Below are positions 9,142 to 17,341 of a DNA stretch of 64,000 nt, one piece after another. This stretch comes from Bacteroidota bacterium. GTDB lineage: Bacteria > Bacteroidota > Bacteroidia > UKL13-3. The DNA lies in assembly GCA_947477885.1 (NCBI GenBank), contig CANJUD010000011.1, positions 1 through 64,000 of the forward strand, written 5' to 3'. How positions within the stretch are numbered: position 1 is the stretch's first letter; each line of letters opens with the position of its first letter. Below the pieces are notes generated by a model that saw only the letters and a program-made list of their open reading frames with translations, was not told the origin of the DNA and did no database searches. The position numbers were made by a program, and so were the translations under genes.

Positions 9142-10481
9142 TAATATATTTTACGTTGTGTAAACCACTTATCAGTGAAAGTAACACCAAAGTAAATGTG
9201 CCAAATGTTTTCTAATACCAATCTATCACTGGCAGTGCCACGTTGCGTATAGTCAAAAGATAAATGCAAACGGGCACTCTCCTCGGGCCTAGCCGAACCT
9301 TTGGGAATAAGCACTGGTAAACTAACTCCTCCACTAAATGCCAATTCTTCTATTTGTTTATTATTGACTAAATAATATAATTTTTCTTTCCTTACCCCCA
9401 ATCTGTATTCTATTCTTTTCAAATACTGTTTTTTCAAATTCGCCATTCTATCGGGCATCCAACTATAACCTATAGCCATCTTGGTTCTATCAGCCAAGGG
9501 TTCTTTGCGTCCAAAGTTTTCAAAATTTTTCCATTGGCTTTGTTCATAATCTATATATAAACTCCATTTATCAGCCCTGCCAAAACACAAACCCATTTTA
9601 TATTGCATGGGTATCGTAATATATCCTTTCTGGTCTGTATGATATGCAATGGTATCCCAAAATCCTATCTGCTTTGGATCGCCAGTGAACACCGTATTGC
9701 CATATAAGTACGATTGTGTACCATACAATTTTGAGGGTAAATTCCCACTTGTTCCCAATACAAAATAATACCGCTTATAGGTAGTATCTTTTTCTTTTAT
9801 ATGTCTAATTCTAAATGTATGGTGAAACTGCAACCCCCCGTCAATCATAATACTGCCCACACTCCCACTATTAATAATTGCCGGACTAAAATATCCAGAA
9901 TCTTGCGGATAAAAAGATGCGACCGTATTGCGATAACTTCCCCATATATAATTAAAGTTGACTCCTAAACTAATTTTATTAAAAAAATCTTTGCCCACGC
10001 CCATAAAAGCACGGTTAAAATTTCCTTGCCCATTTACATAATCTCTCACACTTATTGTATTATTGAGTTTTTGCACAGTATCATCTAATACATATGAACC
10101 AGTTGAATAAGGCATTAACCCTGCTACAGCTCCAATTTTGTGCTTAAGCGAAATGGGTACTCCTAAACTCATATAAGCCATAGATGCATTATTTACTTTT
10201 TGAGAAAACACTGAATTGCTTTGGGTAGTTGAATTAACGAGCAAACCACCTTCGTAACTGGTATACATAAAAGCACTATACGATGCAGGATTCAATGGAT
10301 TTACACCTGCCGATGTGCGGAGCCCCTGCCCTACTTGCCCCATCGCATTTTGTGCGGCAAAACATTGTGATTGCAATTCGCCCAAACCAAAACGGGAGTA
10401 TGGAGACTGCGATATATTCTGAGAATAAGTACAGTGAGCTATCACAAGCAATATAAAAAGATTAAGATATTTCAGATTCAT
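9141..10481 (-). CDS. Putative outer membrane beta-barrel protein
   Basis: A 446-residue protein with a Sec signal peptide (1-20, ending CTYSQ). It continues NISQSPYSRFGLGELQ, then a series of amphipathic strands typical of a Bacteroidota outer membrane barrel, with a motif rich in Gly and Asn near residues 55-70 (GVNPLNPASYSAF). It ends in KIY rather than a classic terminal Phe. It resembles the FadL/OmpP1-like uncharacterised barrels that sit between coaX and lptC in this phylum. The start overlaps the end of coaX by 20 bp, so expression is likely coupled. Substrate unknown; position next to lptC suggests an envelope role. Confidence 0.75.
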   Translation of the reverse strand: MNLKYLNLFILLVIAHCTYSQNISQSPYSRFGLGELQSQCFAAQNAMGQVGQGLRTSAGVNPLNPASYSAFMYTSYEGGLLVNSTTQSNSVFSQKVNNASMAYMSLGVPISLKHKIGAVAGLMPYSTGSYVLDDTVQKLNNTISVRDYVNGQGNFNRAFMGVGKDFFNKISLGVNFNYIWGSYRNTVASFYPQDSGYFSPAIINSGSVGSIMIDGGLQFHHTFRIRHIKEKDTTYKRYYFVLGTSGNLPSKLYGTQSYLYGNTVFTGDPKQIGFWDTIAYHTDQKGYITIPMQYKMGLCFGRADKWSLYIDYEQSQWKNFENFGRKEPLADRTKMAIGYSWMPDRMANLKKQYLKRIEYRLGVRKEKLYYLVNNKQIEELAFSGGVSLPVLIPKGSARPEESARLHLSFDYTQRGTASDRLVLENIWHIYFGVTFTDKWFTQRKIY

Positions 10482-11226
10482 TCAATAATAATATTTCGTT
10501 AAGTCCTATAAGTACCAAGTTGGGTTCAAAAGTAATTTCATTCTCGTTTGCAAAGTTGCGGTATTTTAACTGTTCAGCCAAAAACGCCCCATCCCCTCCT
10601 GTTGTTACAATTGTATAAGGTTGCTCTACTTTTTCTGCGTTAAGAATTGCTTTCAGTCTGCTTTCAACTTCATATATTGCCCCAGCCAATACTCCCGAAT
10701 GGATTGAATCTGTTGTGTCGAGACCGATGGATTTTATATTTTCAAATGTTGTGCTTTCTATATAAGGGAGCTTGCCTGTAAAATCATGTAATGCCCTATA
10801 ACGCATGTGTATGCCTGGAGAAATACTGCCACCTCTATATATATGGTCTTGTACAAATCCTGTTGTAATACAAGTGCCCGCATCTATTACAAAAATAGTT
10901 TTGGTATTATATAATATATTTGCACCTACTGCTGATGCAATTCTGTCTGTACCAAGGGTTTCAGGACTTATATAATTATTTTGTATCGGTAGTTTAAGCT
11001 TAGTATCCATTATAATAACAGATAATTTATTGCTTAATTGATTGGGAATATTTGTACCCCGAACATCGGATATAATTGCTGATGAAACTTCTTTATCTTG
11101 CAAAAAACTGTATAATACAGTCTCATCTTCTGTTGCCAGCAAATCTATTAGCTCATGTCCATCAAATACCCCACACTTGATGCGGGTATTACCAATATCT
11201 ATCGCAGCTCTCAGATTTTTTCCCAT
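10462..11226 (-). CDS. coaX: Type III pantothenate kinase
   Basis: 254 residues. It shows the ASKHA-fold signatures of CoaX: AAIDIGNTRIKCGVF at the N-terminus (phosphate-1 loop, Asp10), TLGTDRIASAVGA (about 92-104), VIDAGTCITTGFV (about 113-125, catalytic Asp), and GGSISPGIHMR (about 132-142). It phosphorylates pantothenate, the first step of coenzyme A synthesis, without the feedback control of CoaA. The gene overlaps folA by 16 bp upstream and the outer membrane protein gene by 20 bp downstream. Length is normal for the family. Confidence 0.95.
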   Translation of the reverse strand: MGKNLRAAIDIGNTRIKCGVFDGHELIDLLATEDETVLYSFLQDKEVSSAIISDVRGTNIPNQLSNKLSVIIMDTKLKLPIQNNYISPETLGTDRIASAVGANILYNTKTIFVIDAGTCITTGFVQDHIYRGGSISPGIHMRYRALHDFTGKLPYIESTTFENIKSIGLDTTDSIHSGVLAGAIYEVESRLKAILNAEKVEQPYTIVTTGGDGAFLAEQLKYRNFANENEITFEPNLVLIGLNEILLLNESEIS

Positions 11227-11705
11227 GTTTCAAAAGTATGGTCAAATGAGTTTTTCTCATCTTTACTGCATGCTGTTTTTTCGAGAAGTTTCCATTGGCT
11301 CAAATCATATTTTGGGAAATAAGCATCGGCCAATTCAAATGCATGGTGAATGTGAGTATAATATATTTTGTTGAACCTATCTTTTAGTTGCTCAAATATC
11401 TTTCCGCCGCCTATTACCATCAGCTCTGTTTCTTTATGGCTCTGGGCAAACTTAATCGCATCCTCAATTTCTGAGAAGGTATTACAACCTTCTATTTGCA
11501 AATTTATATCGGTACTCAATACCATGCTGGTCCGTCCAGGCAATGGCTTGCCTATCGACTCAAATGTTTTACGCCCCATCAGCATGTGGTGCCCCATAGT
11601 AACTTGCTTGAACCGCTTTAAATCATTGGGCAAATGGCATAACAATTTGTTTTGATAGCCGATGGCTTCATTTTTATCTACTACTACTACGGCTGATATA
11701 TGCAA
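11211..11705 (-). CDS. folA: Dihydrofolate reductase
   Basis: 164 residues. The motif HLPNDLKRFK carries the substrate-binding Asp28, and GRKTFESIGKPLPGRTS is the NADPH site; MVIGGGKIFEQ is the C-terminal nucleotide motif. It reduces dihydrofolate to tetrahydrofolate. The start is TTG at 11703-11705, because an in-frame TAA lies just upstream and no ATG fits; the protein then begins HISAVVVVDKNEAIG, as expected. An oddity is Cys23 where most bacterial DHFRs have Trp in LPWHLP, which may change the active-site wall. It is the first gene of a six-gene overlapping operon. Confidence 0.93.
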   Translation of the reverse strand: MHISAVVVVDKNEAIGYQNKLLCHLPNDLKRFKQVTMGHHMLMGRKTFESIGKPLPGRTSMVLSTDINLQIEGCNTFSEIEDAIKFAQSHKETELMVIGGGKIFEQLKDRFNKIYYTHIHHAFELADAYFPKYDLSQWKLLEKTACSKDEKNSFDHTFETWEKI

Positions 11706-11730
11706 ACTATGGATAAATTATGATAGGGTG

Positions 11731-11738
11731 CAAAGTTA
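11731..11738 (-). promoter_or_regulatory. Candidate promoter -7 element of the folA operon
   Basis: Read on the minus strand, TAACTTTG fits TAnnTTTG and lies 25 nt before the folA TTG start. A clear -33 TTG at the preferred spacing is not visible. Position and match support it as the operon promoter. Confidence 0.45.
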
Positions 11739-11856
11739 TATAAAAAACTACATGTTGAATAGTTAAAATATTGCCATCTTTATTCCTGAAATAATTTTTT
11801 ATTTACTGAATACAAATTAGCTGTTACATTCGTGAGGATTATTATAATTATAAATT

Positions 11857-13041
11857 ATGAAAAAGGTATTCGTATTGTCAGCACTATTATACTTTACCCA
11901 AGTAAATGCCCAATGGCAACAAGCCGATTGCCCATTTGCCAGCAAAGATCGTATTGAATGCATGGCAACAAATGGGTCGACTATTTTTGCTGGGAGATAT
12001 ATGGGAATATTTATGTCGAATGACAATGGCGATACCTGGAGTTCTAAAGACATGAATGCTGGTTATGTTGTGGGGTTTGCATTTAAAGGTTCAAGTATTT
12101 TTGCTGCAGGAAATATAGGTGGTGTATTATTATCAAATGACAATGGAAGTACATGGACTACGATTAATAAAGGGTTGCCTTTCAATCCGCAAGTAAATGC
12201 GATAGCGACTGACGGGACTAATATTTTTGCTGGGGTGTGGAATGAAGGAATGTACTTATCAACCGATAATGGCAACAATTGGACTGCGATTAGCAATGGA
12301 TTAACCAATCAATATGTAAAATCTATTGCAATTAGCGGCAACAATATTTTTGCAGGAACCCTAGGTGGTTTGTATTTATCAAATAATAATGGCAGTAGCT
12401 GGGCAGCTGTTAATACTGGACTTACTTCTTGTATCAATTCAATAGCAATAAAAGATTCGAATATTTTTGCAGCAACAAGTGAAGGTGTTTTTTTATCTAC
12501 AAACAATGGAGGAAATTGGGCCCCAATTAATACAGGCCTAACTAATAAAAATGTTAATTCTCTAACAATAAACGGCTCTAAGATTTTTGCAGGCACTTAT
12601 TCTGGAGGTATTTTCTTATCCCGAGATAATGGAAGCAGCTGGACCGCAGTTAATGAAAGTTTTCCAAGCACTGTTAATTTCACTGTAAAAACTTATCGAG
12701 GTGTTGAATATTTAGCTACAAACGGCACAACTCTCTTTGCTGGAACTATGGATAAAGGAATCTGGAAACGCTCGTTATCAGAAATGACAGGTATTGTTGA
12801 TTTGAAAAAAAAACCTTCGCTTTCTATATATCCAAACCCAACTAGCAATTTACTAAGCGTGAAAGGCATTTTCCGCAATACAACAATAAAACTATATAAT
12901 GCCGTTGGTCAACTTGCATATGAAGCTTATGCAGACAATGACATAACATTTGATATAAGTAACCTTGCATTGGGTTTTTATACTTTTGTAGCAGAAGATA
13001 GTAATGGTAGTATATGCAATAAAGTTATAGTGGGTAAATAA
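11857..13041 (+). CDS. Secreted BNR/Ycf48-like propeller protein with T9SS sorting domain
   Basis: 394 residues. Signal peptide at 1-18 (FTQVNAQ). About seven repeats of about 40 residues follow (IFAG...GLYLSNNNGSSWAAVNTGL), each with an S.DNG..W Asp-box-like motif of BNR/sialidase-type propellers. The C-terminal 75 residues (SIYPNPTSNLLSVKG...KVIVGK) are a T9SS type A sorting domain. It is inferred to be an exported surface or released protein; sialidase activity is not implied, because the catalytic Arg/Tyr/Glu set of sialidases is not evident. The gene stands alone. Confidence 0.85.
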   Translation: MKKVFVLSALLYFTQVNAQWQQADCPFASKDRIECMATNGSTIFAGRYMGIFMSNDNGDTWSSKDMNAGYVVGFAFKGSSIFAAGNIGGVLLSNDNGSTWTTINKGLPFNPQVNAIATDGTNIFAGVWNEGMYLSTDNGNNWTAISNGLTNQYVKSIAISGNNIFAGTLGGLYLSNNNGSSWAAVNTGLTSCINSIAIKDSNIFAATSEGVFLSTNNGGNWAPINTGLTNKNVNSLTINGSKIFAGTYSGGIFLSRDNGSSWTAVNESFPSTVNFTVKTYRGVEYLATNGTTLFAGTMDKGIWKRSLSEMTGIVDLKKKPSLSIYPNPTSNLLSVKGIFRNTTIKLYNAVGQLAYEAYADNDITFDISNLALGFYTFVAEDSNGSICNKVIVGK

Positions 13042-13153
13042 TATGCTATTCTATTAGCATTCAACAAATGCTTCCATTTTCTGTTCGGCAAGTTATTATT
13101 ACGTATCAACCTAATTAAGTGCACATTTTCAAAATCCGCAAAACTATTTGACC

Positions 13154-13161
13154 TATTTTTG
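13154..13161 (+). promoter_or_regulatory. Candidate -7 element of the mlaEF promoter
   Basis: TATTTTTG fits TAnnTTTG and ends 12 nt before the mlaE ATG, which would give a very short leader. No -33 TTG at the ideal spacing. Confidence 0.35.
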
Positions 13162-13173
13162 TGGCCTTAAAAT

Positions 13174-13917
13174 ATGAACATATTTACATCCATAGGCAGA
13201 TATATCCTTTTTATGCGTGGCCTATTAAGCAGGCCTGAGCGATTCTCCGTTTTTTGGGAACGCACCCTGCACGAGATGACCGCTATTGGCGTTGGCTCAT
13301 TGGGTATTGTGGCTGCTATTTCATTAAGTGTAGGTGCGGTTACTACCTTGCAAACAGCTTATCAATTAGTATCAGGTATAGTGCAACGTAGTATTATCTC
13401 AACCATTTTGCGTGATTCAACTATATTAGAACTTGCCCCAACAATTACCTGCTTAGTACTCGCCGGGAAGGTGGGGGCAAATATTGCATCTGAGCTGGGC
13501 AACATGAGCGTGAGCGAACAAATTGACGCACTAGACGTGATGGGCGTGAACTCTTCATCTTATTTGGTATTACCCAAAATAGTGGCTGGAGTATTAGTAA
13601 TACCTTTATTAATAATTGTAGCGATGGCAATGGGTATTATTGGCGGCTATTGGGCTGGAGTGATGGGCGGAGCTATAACACCACGCGATTTTACAGAAGG
13701 CATATTGGACGATTTTAGAGGATTCACTGTGGTATTTTCTTTTATTAAAACTATCACCTTTGCATTCCTTATTACCTCTATTTCTAGCTTCCACGGTTAT
13801 TATACCCGCGGAGGTGCACTTGAAGTAGGCCGCTCAGGCACCAAAGCAGTGGTATATAGTTGCGTTGGGATACTTTTTTCCGATTTTATATTGGCCCAAA
13901 TGCTTCTCGAAAATTAA
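13174..13917 (+). CDS. mlaE: MlaE-family lipid ABC transporter permease
   Basis: 247 residues with the MlaE/YrbE layout: an N-terminal amphipathic helix (FTSIGRYILFMRGLLSRPERF) then about five membrane segments, with the conserved IVQRSIISTILRDSTILELAP and AGKVGANIASELG.M...EQIDALDVMGV stretch that contacts the ATPase. It forms the membrane core of the inner-membrane complex that moves phospholipids between membranes. It is followed 25 bp later by its ATPase. No MlaD substrate-binding gene is nearby, so that subunit must be encoded elsewhere. Confidence 0.92.
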   Translation: MNIFTSIGRYILFMRGLLSRPERFSVFWERTLHEMTAIGVGSLGIVAAISLSVGAVTTLQTAYQLVSGIVQRSIISTILRDSTILELAPTITCLVLAGKVGANIASELGNMSVSEQIDALDVMGVNSSSYLVLPKIVAGVLVIPLLIIVAMAMGIIGGYWAGVMGGAITPRDFTEGILDDFRGFTVVFSFIKTITFAFLITSISSFHGYYTRGGALEVGRSGTKAVVYSCVGILFSDFILAQMLLEN

Positions 13918-13942
13918 TGTTTTTTGCAACCTGCTGCGATAA

Positions 13943-14671
13943 ATGATAGAGATAAAAAACATATACAAAAGCTTTAACGACAAATACGTTTTAGAAAATG
14001 TTTCTGCGGTTTTTGAAAAAGGGAAAACGAACCTCGTAATTGGTGCAAGTGGTAGTGGAAAATCAGTACTCATGAAATGTTTGGTTGGGTTAACTGATAT
14101 TGACCAAGGACAAATATTATATGATAACCGCGATTTTGCCAACCTCGATTATGAAGCTAAAAAAGAAGTAAGACGTGAAATCGGAATGCTATTTCAAGGA
14201 GCCGCATTATTCGACTCGCTGAGTGTGGAAGAGAATGTAGGGTTCCCACTTAAAATGTTTTCTAAAATGAGCAAAAGTGAACAAATGGACCGTGTGAATT
14301 TTTGCCTAAAATGTGTAAACCTTGAAAACGCCAACAAAAAGTTTCCCTCCGAAATTTCAGGTGGTATGAAAAAAAGGGTAGGGATAGCGAGAGCGATTGC
14401 TCTAAACCCCGAATACCTTTTTTGCGATGAACCCAACTCAGGCCTCGACCCACTTACCTCAAGGGTGATTGATGAGCTCATCAAAGAAATTACAGAAGAG
14501 TTTAGCATTACCACTATTATTAATTCGCACGACATGAAAACCGTGATGGACCTCGGCGATACCATTTGCTTTATACACAAAGGAATCATGTGGTGGCAAG
14601 GGAACAACACTCAAATAATGAACTCGGGCAATCCTGAATTGGATACTTTTTTAAAGGCCTATCTGTTTTGA
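13943..14671 (+). CDS. mlaF: MlaF-family lipid ABC transporter ATPase
   Basis: 242 residues. Walker A GASGSGKS (about 35-42), ABC signature ISGGMKKRVGIARA (about 138-151), Walker B YLFCDEP with NSGLDP, and the switch His in NSHDM. It energises MlaE. Spacing and co-direction show one operon with mlaE. Full length for the family. Confidence 0.94.
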   Translation: MIEIKNIYKSFNDKYVLENVSAVFEKGKTNLVIGASGSGKSVLMKCLVGLTDIDQGQILYDNRDFANLDYEAKKEVRREIGMLFQGAALFDSLSVEENVGFPLKMFSKMSKSEQMDRVNFCLKCVNLENANKKFPSEISGGMKKRVGIARAIALNPEYLFCDEPNSGLDPLTSRVIDELIKEITEEFSITTIINSHDMKTVMDLGDTICFIHKGIMWWQGNNTQIMNSGNPELDTFLKAYLF

Positions 14672-14685
14672 TTTCAATACGAGGC

Positions 14686-14715
14686 TTGCACAACGCAATT
14701 TCCTTTTTACATTTG
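14686..14715 (+). promoter_or_regulatory. Consensus promoter of the sensor kinase gene
   Basis: TTG at 14686-14688 and TACATTTG at 14708-14715 are separated by 19 nt, a perfect match to the Bacteroidota housekeeping promoter. The kinase TTG start follows 27 nt after it. Confidence 0.6.
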
Positions 14716-14742
14716 TCGCTGATTCTATAATATTATAATACC

Positions 14743-15900
14743 TTGCAAGATAAACGCACTTGGAAAATTCTGTTACTGATTGGGGCCATCACCTTTGGCT
14801 TCTGGAGTTTGGTATACACCAATAAATTGGTGCGAACACTGCAACGCGAAGAAACAAAAAAAATAAAACAATATGCCGAAGCTCTGAAATTACAACTTAC
14901 CATTGATGAAGAAAATCAAGATGCTTTTAACTTTATAAAGGATATTATAAAAAACAACGAGACCATTCCCGTTATATATACCGACGACAAAGGCAACCTT
15001 ATAGATTTTGTAAATATAGATCCCGAAAAAATAAAAGACCCTGCGTACTTCAAGGAAAAGCTTGAAGATATGAAGGCCACACACACGCCCATTGTGATAG
15101 AATTTGAGGGAATGAAGAATTATATATATTATGAAACTTCTACTATATTAAATCTACTTTCTATATATCCCTATGTGCAACTTATTATAATATCCTTATT
15201 CATTTTTGTGAGTTATTTGGCATTTAATTCTTCTCGCAAAAGTGAACAAAACAGAATATGGGTAGGTATGGCAAAAGAAACTGCGCACCAACTAGGCACG
15301 CCCGTCTCCAGCATTATGGCTTGGATTGATTATATAAAAGAAGCTCCTCCCGGAAGTGACAATACAGAAGTACTGAATGAACTAAGTAACGATGTAAGAA
15401 GATTGGAACTTATAGTTGACCGCTTTTCAAAAATAGGAAGTGCCCCGGTGCTTACCGAACAATATATATATGATATATTAGAACGTGCATTGGACTACCT
15501 AGAAAAACGCGTTTCGAAACAAGTGAACTTTAGTATAGTTACCGTAAATGAAAGTTTAATGGTATATGTAAATGTATCACTGTTCGACTGGGTAGTGGAG
15601 AATATTTGCAAAAATGCCATTGATGCAATGGATGGCAAGGGCAATATTTTTGTGGATATAAAAGAAGATACAAAATATATTATTATAGATATAAAAGATA
15701 CAGGCAAAGGGATTGCTAGTAACAAACTAAAAACGGTATTCAATCCCGGCTTTACCACCAAAAAACGTGGTTGGGGCCTAGGTCTTTCGCTTAGCAAACG
15801 TATTATAGAAAGCTACCATGGCGGAAAGGTTTTTGTAAAAGAATCGGAAGTAAATAAGGGAACTACGTTTAGGATTATGTTGAAGAAGGTGGTGGCTTAA
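14743..15900 (+). CDS. Membrane sensor histidine kinase
   Basis: 385 residues. Two membrane segments (about 8-26 and 143-162) enclose a periplasmic sensor of about 115 residues. No HAMP domain is obvious. The H-box KETAHQLGTP holds His182; the N-box VVENICKNAIDAMD and the G-boxes DTGKGI, GWGLGLSLSKRI complete the kinase core. TTG is taken as start: a stop lies 12 nt upstream and the first in-frame ATG would delete the first membrane segment. No response regulator is adjacent, so it is an orphan; the partner and signal are unknown. The next gene starts 8 nt downstream. Confidence 0.9.
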   Translation: MQDKRTWKILLLIGAITFGFWSLVYTNKLVRTLQREETKKIKQYAEALKLQLTIDEENQDAFNFIKDIIKNNETIPVIYTDDKGNLIDFVNIDPEKIKDPAYFKEKLEDMKATHTPIVIEFEGMKNYIYYETSTILNLLSIYPYVQLIIISLFIFVSYLAFNSSRKSEQNRIWVGMAKETAHQLGTPVSSIMAWIDYIKEAPPGSDNTEVLNELSNDVRRLELIVDRFSKIGSAPVLTEQYIYDILERALDYLEKRVSKQVNFSIVTVNESLMVYVNVSLFDWVVENICKNAIDAMDGKGNIFVDIKEDTKYIIIDIKDTGKGIASNKLKTVFNPGFTTKKRGWGLGLSLSKRIIESYHGGKVFVKESEVNKGTTFRIMLKKVVA

Positions 15901-15908
15901 AATATACG

Positions 15909-16508
15909 ATGATGAAATTAAAAATTGCCATTTTGCTTTCCATTACTTTTTTGGCTCTTGATTCATATTGTCAAATTAATACCATATCATTTATTCTTCA
16001 AAAAAAGATTATATTTGAAATAAATGCTAGTGATATGAATACGTGTAAAGAACAAGTAAGAGGTGAATTATTAGCATTAAACAGGCCTTTATACAGTGGC
16101 ACCTACAGGAACTATTTATTAAAATTAAAACCCAATAATAAATTTAAGAAAGCATATATTTTTAATAATGAACTTACAACTGTTTCTGCAAAAGAATATT
16201 GGCAAAATTACTTTAAAAACAATTTTAAAAAATTTGAGAATGATAGTATTGCTATTGTTTTTATTTCTTCATCGCGTAACAAAACAATTCTTGATTTTAA
16301 TCTTACAAAAAAATATAAGAATGTATTCATTGATGACCAATTTATATACAATGATTTCATTGGTCCAGTAGTACATTGTCAATACGTTGATTTGAGAACT
16401 GACAATATGGATATAGAAATATGCGATGCCCCTCATTCATATATGATAGCTGATAGATTAGAAATTTACAGAAAAACTAAAAAAACTAAAAGCCCATTTA
16501 AATATTAG
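15909..16508 (+). CDS. Secreted hypothetical protein
   Basis: 199 residues with a signal peptide (MMKLKIAILL... to SYCQ, about 1-22). The rest is a mixed alpha/beta, Lys- and Asn-rich sequence without any motif I recognise. It lies 8 bp after the sensor kinase in the same direction, so it is probably co-transcribed with it and could be a periplasmic accessory. No close family is known to me. Confidence 0.65.
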   Translation: MMKLKIAILLSITFLALDSYCQINTISFILQKKIIFEINASDMNTCKEQVRGELLALNRPLYSGTYRNYLLKLKPNNKFKKAYIFNNELTTVSAKEYWQNYFKNNFKKFENDSIAIVFISSSRNKTILDFNLTKKYKNVFIDDQFIYNDFIGPVVHCQYVDLRTDNMDIEICDAPHSYMIADRLEIYRKTKKTKSPFKY

Positions 16509-16546
16509 CAGAAGATACCTCTGGGAGGAATTAAAGTAAATTTTGT

Positions 16547-16612
16547 TCACCAAACTATCTTCTCCTTACTCAAAAACGCAGCGATGCCGCGTTTGCGGTT
16601 ATGGGTTTCTAG
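16547..16612 (-). pseudogene. Remnant of an enoyl-CoA hydratase 3' end
   Basis: The 66 bp directly after the PIN-toxin stop codon encode 21 residues ending RKRGIAAFLSKEKIVW and a TGA. This matches the C-terminus of the intact hydratase at 17342 (CKRGIAAFLNKEKIVW). Across the last 15 codons there are six codon differences and five are silent. The fragment therefore descends from a functional, diverged hydratase gene whose 5' part is gone. Confidence 0.8.
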
Positions 16613-17023
16613 CTACTTCCCATATAAAAACTGTTCAGCGGTCATCACAGTTATGTCTGCAGTTTTATAATCTTTCAAATTTCTTGTCAATAGTATTTTA
16701 ATATTATTTTCGATAGCAGTAAAGTATTGCAAACCATCTTCGAAATCTTTGAAATTTGAAGACAAAGCAAGCTCAACAATTTTTTCAGATACTGCCAATA
16801 CAGTTACAAGAGTTTTAAACTTGAGTAATTTTTTTCTAGCTTGATCGGGAGTATATTGTTTTGATAAAATATAATTCAAGTTAGAGAATGATAAAGAAGA
16901 AACACATATTTTCAGTTTATTCCTATCCGCATTGGAAAAAAGATAAGCAGCGGGTTCATAAAAGGGTTCACGGTTACTTAGTAGGTCAAAAATTATATCC
17001 GTATCTACAAATACCCTTTCCAT
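16613..17023 (-). CDS. PIN-domain toxin (VapC-like)
   Basis: 136 residues. PIN-fold acidic residues are visible: Asp7 and Asp9 in VFVDTDIIFDLL, the DFEDGLQYFTA segment, and LTRNLKDYK near the C-terminus. The family is the Bacteroidota PIN type with LSNREPFYEPAAYLF after the first strand. Such proteins are usually Mg-dependent RNases, the toxin half of type II toxin-antitoxin pairs. Its ATG overlaps the antitoxin stop at 17023, the normal antitoxin-first order. Directly after its stop lies the hydratase remnant. Confidence 0.9.
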   Translation of the reverse strand: MERVFVDTDIIFDLLSNREPFYEPAAYLFSNADRNKLKICVSSLSFSNLNYILSKQYTPDQARKKLLKFKTLVTVLAVSEKIVELALSSNFKDFEDGLQYFTAIENNIKILLTRNLKDYKTADITVMTAEQFLYGK

Positions 17024-17268
17024 TATTTGTATTTATTGATTAAGAAATCCCCATAGTCCTTTTTAGGGTCAAAATCTGTAGGAAGTTTGATAATTCCAGA
17101 TAAGCTTTTCACCAGGGGCGTGATGCTTTCTGTCTGCTCTTTTTTATTTGTAATATTTAAAAGGTAGTTTTCAATTAGTTTTGAAAGGCTAGTCCTATGG
17201 TCTTTGGCATAATCCTTTGCTTTATCAATAACTGTTTGTTCTAATTTAAGAGTGAGCTTGGTATTCAT
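17023..17268 (-). CDS. RHH-type antitoxin (DUF6364-like)
   Basis: 81 residues. The N-terminal MNTKLTLKLEQTVIDKAKDY and SLSKLIENYLLNIT fit a ribbon-helix-helix DNA-binding fold of the DUF6364 type. The C-terminal 35 residues are a polar, presumably disordered tail that would bind the toxin (DFDPKKDYGDFLINKYK). It precedes the PIN gene with a 1-bp overlap and is expected to repress its own promoter, where paired ACGTACAAA repeats are found. Confidence 0.88.
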   Translation of the reverse strand: MNTKLTLKLEQTVIDKAKDYAKDHRTSLSKLIENYLLNITNKKEQTESITPLVKSLSGIIKLPTDFDPKKDYGDFLINKYK

Positions 17269-17283
17269 AATTTGAATTATTTT

Positions 17284-17318
17284 ACGTACAAAATTAGCGA
17301 ATTTATACGTACAAACAA
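17284..17318 (-). promoter_or_regulatory. Toxin-antitoxin promoter with paired operator repeats
   Basis: On the minus strand, TTG (17318-17316), 19 nt, then TAATTTTG (17296-17289) is a perfect TTG-N19-TAnnTTTG promoter 20 nt before the antitoxin ATG. Two identical TTTGTACGT repeats, 23 bp apart (plus-strand ACGTACAAA at 17284-17292 and 17307-17315), overlap the -33/spacer boundary and the end of the -7 box. This is the expected site for autorepression by the RHH antitoxin. Confidence 0.6.
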
Positions 17319-17341
17319 TTTTTTTTTATCTTAGGCTATTG

